From Bacillota bacterium (GTDB lineage Bacteria; Bacillota; Dehalobacteriia; UBA4068; UBA4997), in NCBI GenBank assembly GCA_021769035.1, contig JAETTP010000010.1, positions 1 to 57,801 on the forward strand: 57,801 nt of DNA. Direction: 5' to 3'. A program made the position numbers and the translations under genes. The notes under the pieces were generated by a model. That model was not told where the DNA came from. It ran no database searches and saw only the letters and a list, made by a program, of their open reading frames with translations. Shown here in pieces: positions 17,995-26,518 of this stretch (the first letter of the stretch is position 1; each line of letters opens with the position of its first letter).

Positions 17995-18023
17995 TGGACA
18001 CACCTCCTAATTTTGATATACTC

Positions 18024-18052
18024 ATTATACCAGAAAACAATCTGAAAAACAA
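18024..18052 (-). promoter_or_regulatory. Promoter for asp23
   Basis: Minus strand: -35 TTGTTT (18047-18052), 17-base spacer, -10 TATAAT (18024-18029) with an extended TGG just before it. It fits high expression of Asp23 proteins. Confidence 0.8.
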
Positions 18053-18097
18053 CTGTTTTTTTTAATCATCACAATTTTTTTAATTAATATAAGTTTT

Positions 18098-18889
18098 TTA
18101 ATCTTTAAGCACAATTATTACATTATCATAACCAATACCAGTGTAATTATCCACCAAACGGGCAATTTTTTCTGCTTCGTTATCAGCGAGTTCATTTTGC
18201 TCCACGCCCAGCACCACGTTCACCTTTTCCGGCTGAATAAACACCACGGCCTCGCCGCCGTATTTCGCCACCAAAATGCTTTCCAGCATCAACTCCTGCT
18301 CAATCGCTTCCGCCTGAGCAATTACCTTGCGCTGGGCCTCCGCCCGCATTTCCGCCGTAGTTTTTTCATCATCAATCAGGGCCTGCAAAAGCTCCAGCTG
18401 GCGCGAGCGCGCTTTTTCCCGCTCCAAACGGTAATTAATGAAAAAGTCGCTGTCGCTGTTGATAGAAAAGTTATCGCTGCCCGTCTGCACGCCTGGCTGT
18501 TGTTCACTCTCCGGCTTTTGCTCAGCACCACCCTGGGCGCTATCCGGCTTTTGTTCAGCAGCAGCCTGCTTATTCTCCTCATTTTGATTATCCGGCGTAC
18601 TCTGTCCCTGCTGCTCAGCCGCCGGCTGGCCGTTTTCGCCCACCTCCGCATTCACCTTTTGAATATCATAAGGCAGGGTGTCCAAAACGTAAAGCACCTC
18701 GTCGGCAGGCTGTTGCAACTGTTGCTGCTTGTCAACCTCCTCCAGGCCTAAATAAGCTGAAAGCATTACCAAAATCACCGCAAAGGTCAGGCTCCACTTG
18801 TTCAAGGTCAGCTTTTTCAGCCAGTTTATTTTTTCCTCTGCCCCGCGCCCCTCAGCTAAACTGCGGTTAAAATCTCTATCAAACTTCAT
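18098..18889 (-). CDS. spoIIIAH: Stage III sporulation protein SpoIIIAH
   Basis: Mother-cell half of the SpoIIQ-SpoIIIAH channel across the two forespore membranes. 263 residues: cytoplasmic head, membrane helix at about 33-50, a Gln/Glu/Pro-rich linker of roughly 70 residues, and the C-terminal YscJ/FliF-like domain (EKARSRQLELLQALIDDEKT through GYDNVIIVLKD). The linker contains degenerate repeats of the type EQKPxS. I start at the ATG at 18889 with GGGAGGAA upstream; the frame continues open to 19234 only as a shadow of spoIIIAG. Confidence 0.94.
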   Translation of the reverse strand: MKFDRDFNRSLAEGRGAEEKINWLKKLTLNKWSLTFAVILVMLSAYLGLEEVDKQQQLQQPADEVLYVLDTLPYDIQKVNAEVGENGQPAAEQQGQSTPDNQNEENKQAAAEQKPDSAQGGAEQKPESEQQPGVQTGSDNFSINSDSDFFINYRLEREKARSRQLELLQALIDDEKTTAEMRAEAQRKVIAQAEAIEQELMLESILVAKYGGEAVVFIQPEKVNVVLGVEQNELADNEAEKIARLVDNYTGIGYDNVIIVLKD

Positions 18890-18929
18890 TGCCGTTCCTC
18901 CCAAATTTATTTTTTTCTTCATATTTATA

Positions 18930-19499
18930 TTAAATCCCGGCCTGACAAATGACAATTTTATGCGCCGGCACCGCCAAAAGATTTTGCAGAGCCTCGGCAA
19001 TCTGCGCCCGCACCGCTGGGCTGCCGCCGCCCTCGGCCACCACCAGCACCCCTTGCACCTCCGCCATAGTTTGCTGCAACACCACCGGCCCGCCGTTGCC
19101 GTCGGCCAACACCAAGGAATCGCTGGCCGTCTGCTCGTTGGTGCTGCGGATTTGCCCGTCCGCACCGCTTTCCTCGGTGGTGCGCACCGTGGTGCTGGCG
19201 TTGCTGGCATATTCCGTCTGCGCGCTGCGGGCAAAAGTCAAGGAAACGCTGACCTCACCTGCCCCCTCAATCCGGCTTAAAACCGCCGCCAAGCGCTGCT
19301 CCAGGGCCTCCTCTGCCGAAGCCGGCGGCGCGGCGCTGCTTTGGCCCGCCTCCTGTGGCGTATCAACCGGCTTATCCACCGCCAGCAAGCCGCCGGAAAA
19401 TGCCATCAGCAGCAGCCCCACCAGCAGCAAGGCCCCCAACTGCCAAAGCCGCCGTTTTTCCTTATCTCGCAAACCCAATTTCTGCCAAATTTCCAACAT
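18930..19499 (-). CDS. spoIIIAG: Stage III sporulation protein SpoIIIAG
   Basis: 189 residues; forms a ring of the A-Q channel in the intermembrane space. One membrane helix at about 21-41, then the ring-building domain: LSRIEGAGEVSVSLTFA, VLADGNGGPVVLQQ, VQGVLVVAEGGGSP and a C-terminal helix. GAGGTGAGG precedes the ATG at 19499. It sits between spoIIIAF and spoIIIAH in the standard order. Confidence 0.94.
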   Translation of the reverse strand: MLEIWQKLGLRDKEKRRLWQLGALLLVGLLLMAFSGGLLAVDKPVDTPQEAGQSSAAPPASAEEALEQRLAAVLSRIEGAGEVSVSLTFARSAQTEYASNASTTVRTTEESGADGQIRSTNEQTASDSLVLADGNGGPVVLQQTMAEVQGVLVVAEGGGSPAVRAQIAEALQNLLAVPAHKIVICQAGI

Positions 19500-19510
19500 A
19501 AAACCTCACC

Positions 19511-20155
19511 TCATTTCGCCGCCTCTTTCTCAGGCGGCTGGCTGCCAAAGCTGGCTACCGAAACCTGCACCGCCGCCGCCTCAATATCGTAAAAGTCCGC
19601 CACCGTCTGCCGCACCGTCCAGCTTATGCCCTCAGCCTGGGCCTGTCTGGCTTCCTCAACAGTTAATACTATGATAACCTGTCCCCAATTATGCCAACTG
19701 TCCGCCTCGGCCGCCTCATATAACTGGTCCACCGCCAAATTAACCTCCACTGTGCAGGCCTCCACGCCATCCGTCAGGCCCACCAGGGAGGAAATCTGCT
19801 TTTCCAAGCCGTCCGCCAGCTCCTGCGCCGCCTGCGCCCTGGCCCCGGCGGCTAAATTGCTGCCCGCGGCCACAATCTGCTGCGTTTGGCTATCGACGGA
19901 GTCGACTTCGTCGACTCCGTCGACCGTCAACAGCCGCCGCATGTCCGTAAACACGCTGGCCTTAATCTCCGGCGCCAGCCCGCGCGTCAAACCCAAAAGC
20001 GGATTTAACATCGCCGCCACCAACAGCAGGCCCATCACAAACTGGGTATATTTTTTCAAGTTGCCGCCAGGCAGCAGCACCTCCAAAAACAGGCTAAGCC
20101 CAGCCAGCACCAACAGCTGCCGGCAAACCTCACGCAAGCCCTCCAGCATAGCCAT
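19511..20155 (-). CDS. spoIIIAF: Stage III sporulation protein SpoIIIAF
   Basis: 214 residues. Two N-terminal membrane helices (about 11-30 and 37-55, containing FVMGLLLVAAMLNPLLGL) and a soluble C-terminal domain with VEVNLAVDQLYE-type strands. This fits SpoIIIAF. AGGTGG lies 5 bases before the ATG at 20155. The middle of the gene carries a 14-bp perfect inverted repeat (19893-19923) encoding a VDEVDSVDS-like acidic stretch, which is not part of the conserved domain as far as I can tell. Confidence 0.92.
   Translation of the reverse strand: MAMLEGLREVCRQLLVLAGLSLFLEVLLPGGNLKKYTQFVMGLLLVAAMLNPLLGLTRGLAPEIKASVFTDMRRLLTVDGVDEVDSVDSQTQQIVAAGSNLAAGARAQAAQELADGLEKQISSLVGLTDGVEACTVEVNLAVDQLYEAAEADSWHNWGQVIIVLTVEEARQAQAEGISWTVRQTVADFYDIEAAAVQVSVASFGSQPPEKEAAK
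19893..19923. repeat. 14-bp perfect inverted repeat inside spoIIIAF
   Basis: Arms 19893-19906 and 19910-19923 are exact reverse complements around a 3-base loop. GTCGAC occurs in both arms. The hairpin lies in a linker-coding region and keeps the frame. Confidence 0.9.
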
Positions 20156-20185
20156 ATCACCACCTGCCTTTAAACTTCGCGGCCC

Positions 20186-21364
20186 TCAGCGGAGGGCCAC
20201 CACCAAATTGCCCATACCTATGGTTATGCTGACAATGAAAAAAAAGAATAGCCCGCTGATAGCCGTCACCGCAAAAAACAGCAGCACCACCTGCCCCATG
20301 CTGTTCATCGCCGCCGCCAGGGTGCTGTCCCCCAACGGCTCCACCAGGGCCGCCGTCAGCCGCAGCAGCAGCGAGAGCAGCAGAACCTTCACCGCCGGCA
20401 CAATACAAATCAGCAGCAGCACCACCAAGCCCAACACGCCAATCAGGCTTTTCAGCACCAGGGCCGTGCTGATAACCGTGTCCAGCGTGTCGGCCAGGGT
20501 GCGCCCCACCAACGGAATAAACGCGCCGGCCGCGCTTTTGGCTGCTTTCAGACCAAGCCCGTCGATTACCGAACCGCCCAGGCCCAGCAAGCCCAGCAAG
20601 GCCCCAAAAACCGTCAGCATAATGCCAAACACGCCCATCGCCACATCGCGGCAAAGCTTGGCCAGGCCGCTCAGCTTAACCCGCGGCGATATTTGCCCAC
20701 CCACCGTCAGCGCTCCGCTGATATAAAGCAGGGGCAACACAAATATCCGCAACAGGTGCAGGGCGCTGCCAACCGCCGCCAAAAGCAGCGGGTGGTAAAG
20801 GCCAACGGCCGTCGGCGCACCCAGCGAAACCAACAGCGTCAGCAGCACCGGCAGCAAAGCATACAGAAAGCTGCTCATCAGCTCCACCGCCTCGGCCGCC
20901 GCCCCGCCGGCCAGCACCATAACCTGCAAAACCACCCCAAACAAAGCCAAATAAACAATCCGACGGGCCAGCTCAGCCACGCTCTGCCCCGGCAAATGCA
21001 CCAACAGCAGGCCAAACACCGCCAGCACCAACAGCTGACCCAAAATCCGCAGGGCCTGGTCAATCTCCCGCCAAAAAACCGCCGCCACAGCCTGTCCCAG
21101 CAAGGCTAAATCCAGCTTCAGCTCTCCCTGCTGCACGCCCTGCCAAAGCTCACGCAGGGCCTGGCTATCCGCCGCCTGCCCCAAATACTGCGCCACCTCG
21201 TCAATCGCTTGCTCCAGCCCCACCGTGTCCAAATCGACCGCGCTCCAATCGGCTGGGCCGCCGCTGCCGCCGTAAAGCTCCCCGGCCCAGGCCGGGGCCG
21301 GCCAAACCAGCAGCAGCATAAGCAGGCCGGCAAACGCCCACAGCCGCTTAAAATTAATCCTCAT
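20186..21364 (-). CDS. spoIIIAE: Stage III sporulation protein SpoIIIAE
   Basis: 392-residue polytopic membrane protein of the SpoIIIA complex. A signal-like segment ends near WPAPAWAGELY; a soluble region of about 90 residues follows, then roughly seven membrane helices, with ALLPVLLTLLVSLGAPTAVGLY and LGLKAAKSAAGAFIPLVGRT as family-typical segments. Start ATG overlaps the spoIIIAD stop (ATGA). Order and size agree with the canonical operon. Confidence 0.94.
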   Translation of the reverse strand: MRINFKRLWAFAGLLMLLLVWPAPAWAGELYGGSGGPADWSAVDLDTVGLEQAIDEVAQYLGQAADSQALRELWQGVQQGELKLDLALLGQAVAAVFWREIDQALRILGQLLVLAVFGLLLVHLPGQSVAELARRIVYLALFGVVLQVMVLAGGAAAEAVELMSSFLYALLPVLLTLLVSLGAPTAVGLYHPLLLAAVGSALHLLRIFVLPLLYISGALTVGGQISPRVKLSGLAKLCRDVAMGVFGIMLTVFGALLGLLGLGGSVIDGLGLKAAKSAAGAFIPLVGRTLADTLDTVISTALVLKSLIGVLGLVVLLLICIVPAVKVLLLSLLLRLTAALVEPLGDSTLAAAMNSMGQVVLLFFAVTAISGLFFFFIVSITIGMGNLVVALR

Positions 21365-21753
21365 GGCAGTATGTTCACCACGCTATCCAGTATATTTACC
21401 ACAATGGGCACGGCCAGCAGCAGCACCACCACCTTGGCCGCCAACTCCAGCTTGGCCGCCAGGGCGCTTTCTCCCGCGTCCTTGCACAGGCCGGCGGCAA
21501 ATTCCGCCACATAGCTGACAGCGATAATTTTCAGCAGCACTCCCAAATAAAGCGAGCTTAGGCCGGAGCTGTCCGCCACCCGCCGAAACACCTGCAAAAC
21601 CTCCTCCAGCAAGGGCAGCAGCCGCCAGATAATCAAAACGCTCAGGGCCAGCTGCAACAGCATCGCCAACGGCGGCAGGCCGCTTTGTTTCAGCAGCAGG
21701 CTGCAAAAAAGCCCGGCCAACGCCAGGCCAACCAACGCAAAAAAGGTTGCCAT
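21361..21753 (-). CDS. spoIIIAD: Stage III sporulation protein SpoIIIAD
   Basis: 130 residues with three or four membrane helices; related to SpoIIIAC and to type III secretion inner-membrane proteins. Family stretch YLGVLLKIIAVSYVAEFAA is present. ATG at 21753 preferred (AGGTGG six bases upstream); a GTG at 21762 would add three residues. Confidence 0.93.
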   Translation of the reverse strand: MATFFALVGLALAGLFCSLLLKQSGLPPLAMLLQLALSVLIIWRLLPLLEEVLQVFRRVADSSGLSSLYLGVLLKIIAVSYVAEFAAGLCKDAGESALAAKLELAAKVVVLLLAVPIVVNILDSVVNILP

Positions 21754-21762
21754 GGCTTCCAC

Positions 21763-21963
21763 CTAGTAAAGGCTGAACACGCTCTGCACCTCAGTAAACA
21801 GCGAAAGCACCAGCGGCAGAACCCTAAGCAAGGCCACCACCAGCCCCACCAACAGCACCAAATAGCTGTATTCCTCCCGCCCGGCCTGTTTAAGCAGCGC
21901 GTTGATTACCGTAACGGCGATTGCCAACCCAGCCAGAAAAAATATTACGCTCACTTCCACCAT
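21763..21963 (-). CDS. spoIIIAC: Stage III sporulation protein SpoIIIAC
   Basis: 66 residues, two membrane helices (about 3-24 and 33-56). Family sequence NALLKQAGREEYSYLVLLVG is clear. TTAGGAGGG precedes the ATG. Confidence 0.94.
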   Translation of the reverse strand: MVEVSVIFFLAGLAIAVTVINALLKQAGREEYSYLVLLVGLVVALLRVLPLVLSLFTEVQSVFSLY

Positions 21964-21997
21964 AAGCCAGCCCTCCTAAAGCCAAACTTACCAATAT

Positions 21998-22516
21998 TCA
22001 AAGCCACAGGCAGACCAGCAGCAAGCCGCTGCACCAGCCCAAGCCGCCCAACAGACGCGCCAGCCGGTTGCGGCGCGCCTCAGCCTCCGCGGCCAAACGC
22101 TGCAAACGCTGCTCCGTCAGGGCCAGCAGCCGCTGCTGGTTGTTAAGCCCGGAGCTGCCCAACCCCTGCCCCAGCTCCGCCAAAGCCGGCAAATCCTCCG
22201 GCAGCAAATGCCAATCGGGGCTTTGGGCCGCCAAAAGCCGCTGCCAGATTTCCGGCAGGGCCAGCGGCTCGCCTTGCTGCAAGGCAGCCGCCAGAACCTG
22301 CCAAAACCGCCCCACCGCGCCGCCAATTTGCCCGGCCGCCAGCTCGCACAAGCGCGGCAAGGGCAGCAAGCCGTAATTCATTTCACTTTGTAGCAGGCGC
22401 ACCGCCGCCAGCCAGTCGTTCAACTCTGCCACCCGCTGCTGTAAAGCGACGCGCAGCTGGGCAAAGCCGCTCACCGTGGCCAGCAAAATGCAGACCGCCC
22501 CCAACAACTTCAGCAT
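21998..22516 (-). CDS. spoIIIAB: Stage III sporulation protein SpoIIIAB
   Basis: 172 residues, a membrane helix at each end (about 3-20 and 152-171) and a helical soluble middle. This GspF-like component is expected in the mother-cell membrane. LQSEMNYGLLPLPRLCELAA is the typical family segment. Start ATG has GGGGAGG and overlaps the spoIIIAA stop by 7 bases. Confidence 0.93.
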   Translation of the reverse strand: MLKLLGAVCILLATVSGFAQLRVALQQRVAELNDWLAAVRLLQSEMNYGLLPLPRLCELAAGQIGGAVGRFWQVLAAALQQGEPLALPEIWQRLLAAQSPDWHLLPEDLPALAELGQGLGSSGLNNQQRLLALTEQRLQRLAAEAEARRNRLARLLGGLGWCSGLLLVCLWL

Positions 22517-23445
22517 AATTGCCTCCCCTGACTATCGTAAACAGCCGCCGGCATTAATGCCGGCAGTAACCCGGCCGGCCCTCTCTTCAGCAGCAGCAAA
22601 CGCTCAAAAAAACCCTCTCGCAGCAAATCGCCCAGCCAGGGCCGGGCCAACAGCTCCTCCCGACTGCCGCCGTGGGCGCTGGCCAAAACGGAAACCCCGG
22701 CATTTAAAGCCGCCGCCAGGGCCTCGCAGTCCGCCCGGCTGCCCACCTCGTCCGTCACCACCAGCTGCGGCCCCATAGAGCGCAGTAAAATCATCACCGC
22801 CTGCGCCTTGGAGCAAGCAGATATTACGTCGCAACGGCTGCCCACCGGCAGCTGCGGGCAGCCCTCCACCGCTGCCGCAATCTCCATGCGCTCGTCCGCC
22901 AGGCCAATGTTTAAAGGCGGCAGCCCGCTCTCTCCCTCGGCCAGGGTGCGCACCAAGTCCCGCAGCAGGGTGGTTTTGCCAACGCCCGGCGGCGCGGCCA
23001 GCAGGGTGCGCAGCACCCGCCCATCGCTCAGGATATACGGCAAAAAGGGCTTGGCCACGCCGGGCACCGCCCGCGCCAAACGGATATTCAGGCTGGCAAT
23101 ATGCTTAAAACCGCGCAGCTCCCCTTCCGTAAACCAGGCCTCGCCCACCAGGCCAACCCGATGGCCGCCTGGCAGCGTCACAAACCCCTGCCGCAGCTGC
23201 TCCTCATAGGCGTAAACTGAATTGTGCAAAAACAGCATTAACTGCCGCTCCTGCCAATCCCGCTGCCAAAGCAAGGGCAGAGTACGCTCGCCGCCGGCCG
23301 ACCGCAATCGCACCGGCTGGCCCACGCGCAGGCGGATTTCCTGCAAACGCTCCCACTCCACCGGCGTTTCCTGCAAGGCCGCCGCCAAAGGCGGCAGCAG
23401 CAAAGCCCTCAGCTCGGCAAACGGCTCCGGCCCGGTTTTACTCAT
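22510..23445 (-). CDS. spoIIIAA: Stage III sporulation protein SpoIIIAA, secretion-type ATPase
   Basis: 311-residue AAA-type ATPase thought to power the SpoIIIA-SpoIIQ apparatus. Walker A is LAAPPGVGKTTLLRDLVRT, Walker B LVVTDEVGS; the region GFVTLPGGHRVGLVG is characteristic. First gene of the eight-gene operon. AAGGGGTGG lies before the ATG. Expected to be under sigma-E in the mother cell (known for the family). Confidence 0.95.
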   Translation of the reverse strand: MSKTGPEPFAELRALLLPPLAAALQETPVEWERLQEIRLRVGQPVRLRSAGGERTLPLLWQRDWQERQLMLFLHNSVYAYEEQLRQGFVTLPGGHRVGLVGEAWFTEGELRGFKHIASLNIRLARAVPGVAKPFLPYILSDGRVLRTLLAAPPGVGKTTLLRDLVRTLAEGESGLPPLNIGLADERMEIAAAVEGCPQLPVGSRCDVISACSKAQAVMILLRSMGPQLVVTDEVGSRADCEALAAALNAGVSVLASAHGGSREELLARPWLGDLLREGFFERLLLLKRGPAGLLPALMPAAVYDSQGRQLC

Positions 23446-23473
23446 TCAGACCACCCCTTTCCTTATCTGCTAT

Positions 23474-23481
23474 ATTGTATT
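23474..23481 (-). promoter_or_regulatory. Possible sigma-E -10 element for spoIIIA operon
   Basis: Minus strand AATACAAT matches the sigma-E -10 consensus CATACAAT at 7 of 8 positions, 29 bases before the spoIIIAA start. I could not find a convincing sigma-E -35 at the right distance, so this is weak. Confidence 0.3.
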
Positions 23482-23524
23482 AAGGCCTCAGACAAGCAAG
23501 AACAAGCCCTGGCCGACAAATTAA

Positions 23525-23563
23525 TAAAAAAAATCCATCTGGCTAAAACCAAATGGATTTTTT
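23525..23563. terminator. Bidirectional intrinsic terminator
   Basis: ATCCAT / ATGGAT stem extended by a run of A on one side and T on the other, with one bulged A. The T-run works on both strands. It ends transcription of the DUF4240 gene (minus), whose stop codon touches it, and insulates spoIIIA. Confidence 0.85.
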
Positions 23564-23565
23564 TA

Positions 23566-24495
23566 TTAATTTAACGACCAATTCGCCAGCATAAACAGCT
23601 CGTCGCACTTAATGCAGCGGGCCCCGAAGTAAACACGCCGCACGTGGCCGTCCGGCCATTTGGCCAAACCGACACTGACGTTCAAAACCTCGCTGCGGCA
23701 GTTGCCGCATTTGCGCCGCCGCGGCCGGCATTCCTCCCACAGCTTGGTGCTGGTAAACAGCAGTTTTTCCGTCCCACATTTCAGGCAGCTAAGCTTTATT
23801 GCACCGCAGCCGGAATCCTGCCGCACCCGAAAATCCTGGCAGCCACACTCGCAAAAAACCTGCTGCACCTCCAGCGGCTCCTGCGCATTGGCGGAGATAA
23901 AATCCGCCAGCGTGGTCGGCGTCACCTCTCGCCAGGCCTCCCGGTTGCTCATCGTTTCATAACTGACCGGCGGCACGTGGGGATAAGCCTCCGGCGCGCG
24001 CAAATGGCAGCGGGCCCAAGCGCAAACCGGCGCATAGAGAATAGCCTCAAATTCCAAATCCGCGCCCAGCCGGCGAACGCCGCGCTTAATATCATTGTAA
24101 TACTGCTTGCCATTCACCAGCACCACACAACGGGTATACAAAAAGTCGTCCGCAGAAAAATGCTCACCCTTATAAACATTGTTAGCAATCCGGCGCGTAT
24201 CCAGAGAGTACAAAATCTGCGCCATTCGGTCCTCAAAGGCAAAAATCAGCTCGTCGCCCCACTCGGCCAGCAGGGCAATCAACGGCTCCAAAACCGCCTC
24301 GTCGTCGCCCTGCTTATCCCAATTCAAATAAGCGTCTGTGATGTGGAAAAAATCTACAGCCGACATTTTTTGGTTGTCTATAATTGCCTGGATAAAAATT
24401 GGCGGTTTACCCGGCCCATCTGTGTAGCATTTACGGCCCTTTTCGTCCAGCGTATAATATTTGCCGCCGGCCGCTTCCGTAACCTCTTTTTTCAT
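23566..24495 (-). CDS. DUF4240 protein with C-terminal zinc ribbons
   Basis: 309 residues. Residues about 40-165 match DUF4240, a helical domain of unknown role (FFHITDAYLNW, LIFAFEDRMAQILYSLDT, DDFLYTRCVVLVNGKQYY). The C-terminal 110 residues hold several CxC/CxxC pairs: CECGCQDF, CLKCG, CGNC and CIKCDE, likely two zinc ribbons. No signal or membrane segment. The ATG at 24495 has no visible ribosome-binding site and lies 39 bases after the flavodiiron gene. Function unknown. Confidence 0.82.
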   Translation of the reverse strand: MKKEVTEAAGGKYYTLDEKGRKCYTDGPGKPPIFIQAIIDNQKMSAVDFFHITDAYLNWDKQGDDEAVLEPLIALLAEWGDELIFAFEDRMAQILYSLDTRRIANNVYKGEHFSADDFLYTRCVVLVNGKQYYNDIKRGVRRLGADLEFEAILYAPVCAWARCHLRAPEAYPHVPPVSYETMSNREAWREVTPTTLADFISANAQEPLEVQQVFCECGCQDFRVRQDSGCGAIKLSCLKCGTEKLLFTSTKLWEECRPRRRKCGNCRSEVLNVSVGLAKWPDGHVRRVYFGARCIKCDELFMLANWSLN

Positions 24496-24534
24496 AGTAT
24501 AATATTAACCCGATTAATTCCTCATCGCAGCTTT

Positions 24535-26325
24535 TTAGCTTATCGGCTCAAAATCGGCCGCGCCGTGTTTGCAAAGCGGGCAGACAAAATCCTCCGGCAG
24601 CTCGTCGCCCTCGTAAACATAGCCGCAAACCTTGCAGACAAAGCCCTTTTTCCCGGCGGTTTCCGGCTTGGGCTTCACATTGCTTTGATAGTAGCTGTAG
24701 GTCATCGTTTCCTTGTCGGAAAGCACCCGCGCCTCCGTCACCGAGCAAATGAACAAGCCGTGAGTGCCCAAATCCAGATACTGCTCCACCTTGAGCGACA
24801 TCAAAGCATTGATATATTTGGGCAGAAAAGCCAAACCGTTATCGGAATGAAGCGGCGCCCAGCTGGCAAACTTATCCACGCTGCGTCCGCTTTGGAAGCC
24901 AAAGTTTTCAAAGACGCTGAACGGAGCCTCCACCGTCAGGCAGTTGACATTCATCACCCCGGTTTGCTTGATAACGTGATGCGAATAGTTTTCCTTATTT
25001 ATCGCCACGGCAACCCGATTGGGAGTGCTGGTCAGCTGGGTTACGGTGTTGACAATCAGGCCGTTGTCCCGTTTGCCGTCGTTGCAGGTGACGACATACA
25101 GGCCATAGCCAATCTTGAAGAGGGCGGAAAGGTCGTTTTTGTTGGCGGTTTCATCGTGTTGCGCCAGATAATCGCGGCATAGCTCGTCGGCCAAAGCCTC
25201 CAACTGCTTTTTGCTATCCTCGTTCAAAGCTGACATTATCCGCACGGTATTTTCCGCAAATGTCAGGTTGGGACAATCCGCCAACATTGCCCGCATTGTT
25301 TTGGCGGCCAGCGGCGACCAGGAGCCATTTTCAATCAAGGCCACAGTTTTGTTGCCAAAACCGCGCTCCGTCAGCTGCTCGATAAATTCCCGCATAAAGG
25401 GGAAAATCCCGGCGTTGTAAGTTGTGGTTGCCAGCACCAGTCGACGAAATCGAAAAGCATGAGCCACCGCTTGAGCCTTATCACAGCGGGCCAAATCGTA
25501 AACGACCACCTCCTGGCAGCCCCGGCTGCGCTGCTTATGAGCCAGCTGCTCCACCGCCTTTTTGGTGTGGCCGTAAACCGAGGTGTAGGCCAACATAATG
25601 CCCTCGCTCTCTGTGGTGTATGATGACCACAAATCGTAAAGCCTTAGGTAATAGCCCAGATTTTCCCGCAGAACCGGCCCGTGCAGCGGGCAAATCGCGG
25701 CAATATCCAGCCCGGCAGCCTTTTTCAGCAAAGCTTGCACCTGATTGCCGTATTTGCCCACAATGCCGATGTAATATCGTCTGGCCTCGTCCGCCCAGGG
25801 CTCGTCCACATCTAAAGCGCCGAATTTACCAAAGCCGTCCGCCGAAAACAGCACCTTATCCGTGCTATCGTAAGTCACCATAACCTCCGGCCAGTGCACC
25901 ATCGGTGCGCCGACAAAGGTCAGCCGGTGGCGGCCCAGGCTCAGGCTGTCATTTTCAGCCACCACCAGGCGGCGTTCGGCAAAATCGGTGCCAAAAAAGT
26001 TCTGCATCATCGCAAAGGCCTTGGCCGAAGATACCACCGTGGCCGTCGGATAGTTCTTCATAAAATTGACAATATTAGCCGAATGATCCGGCTCCATATG
26101 CTGCACAATCAGATAATCCGGCTGGCGGCCGTCCAACGCGGCGGCCAGATTATCCATCCATTCGTGGGTGAAATTGCGATCAACCGTATCCATAACCGCA
26201 ATTTTTTCATCTAAAATCACATAGGAATTGTAGGACATCCCATTAGGCACCCGATACTGCCCTTCAAACAAATCCACCTGGTGGTCGTTCACGCCAACAT
26301 AGCGAATATCCTTGCTAATTTCCAT
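24535..26325 (-). CDS. Flavodiiron protein fused to flavin reductase and rubredoxin
   Basis: Reduces O2 to water or NO to N2O in the cytoplasm of anaerobes. 596 residues in four parts: the metallo-beta-lactamase-like diiron domain (1-240) with all ligands (H76, E78, D80, H81 in HMEPDH; H144; D163; H215), a flavodoxin domain (about 245-390, starting IMLAYTSVYGHTKKAV), a flavin-reductase-like domain (about 400-540) and a rubredoxin (548-596, CKVCGYVY and CPLCKHG). The fusion would carry electrons from NAD(P)H or a partner to the diiron site without a separate rubredoxin. Strong promoter upstream; GAGGTGA before the ATG. Confidence 0.94.
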   Translation of the reverse strand: MEISKDIRYVGVNDHQVDLFEGQYRVPNGMSYNSYVILDEKIAVMDTVDRNFTHEWMDNLAAALDGRQPDYLIVQHMEPDHSANIVNFMKNYPTATVVSSAKAFAMMQNFFGTDFAERRLVVAENDSLSLGRHRLTFVGAPMVHWPEVMVTYDSTDKVLFSADGFGKFGALDVDEPWADEARRYYIGIVGKYGNQVQALLKKAAGLDIAAICPLHGPVLRENLGYYLRLYDLWSSYTTESEGIMLAYTSVYGHTKKAVEQLAHKQRSRGCQEVVVYDLARCDKAQAVAHAFRFRRLVLATTTYNAGIFPFMREFIEQLTERGFGNKTVALIENGSWSPLAAKTMRAMLADCPNLTFAENTVRIMSALNEDSKKQLEALADELCRDYLAQHDETANKNDLSALFKIGYGLYVVTCNDGKRDNGLIVNTVTQLTSTPNRVAVAINKENYSHHVIKQTGVMNVNCLTVEAPFSVFENFGFQSGRSVDKFASWAPLHSDNGLAFLPKYINALMSLKVEQYLDLGTHGLFICSVTEARVLSDKETMTYSYYQSNVKPKPETAGKKGFVCKVCGYVYEGDELPEDFVCPLCKHGAADFEPIS

Positions 26326-26362
26326 TTATTTCACCTCTTCATTAAATAATCTAACAATATTA

Positions 26363-26391
26363 ATTATACTACATCGTTTTCCGATTGTAAA
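26363..26391 (-). promoter_or_regulatory. Promoter for the flavodiiron gene
   Basis: Minus strand: -35 TTTACA (26386-26391), 17-base spacer, -10 TATAAT (26363-26368). Confidence 0.78.
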
Positions 26392-26466
26392 GCCGGAAGC
26401 AAGGCCGGTAAAGCGAAAAAACTTTGCCCAATTTACAGAAAAGGGCTTTTCTTTTCTTATATTTTA

Positions 26467-26475
26467 TGCTATAAT
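26467..26475 (+). promoter_or_regulatory. Extended -10 promoter for the transglutaminase-like gene
   Basis: TGC followed by TATAAT (26470-26475), about 44 bases before the ATG at 26519. The -35 region is T-rich without a good hexamer. Confidence 0.6.
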
Positions 26476-26518
26476 ATCCCTTGATAAATACATAAATTTA
26501 GTAGAGAGGGGTAGTGTA

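Noticed and set aside
18890-19234. Extension of the spoIIIAH frame to 378 residues
   Set aside because: The extra part overlaps spoIIIAG in another frame; a proper Shine-Dalgarno and family N-terminus fix the start at 18889.
23644-25182. 512-residue open frame on the plus strand
   Set aside because: Antisense shadow of the DUF4240 and flavodiiron genes, crossing both; no ribosome site and no conserved motif.
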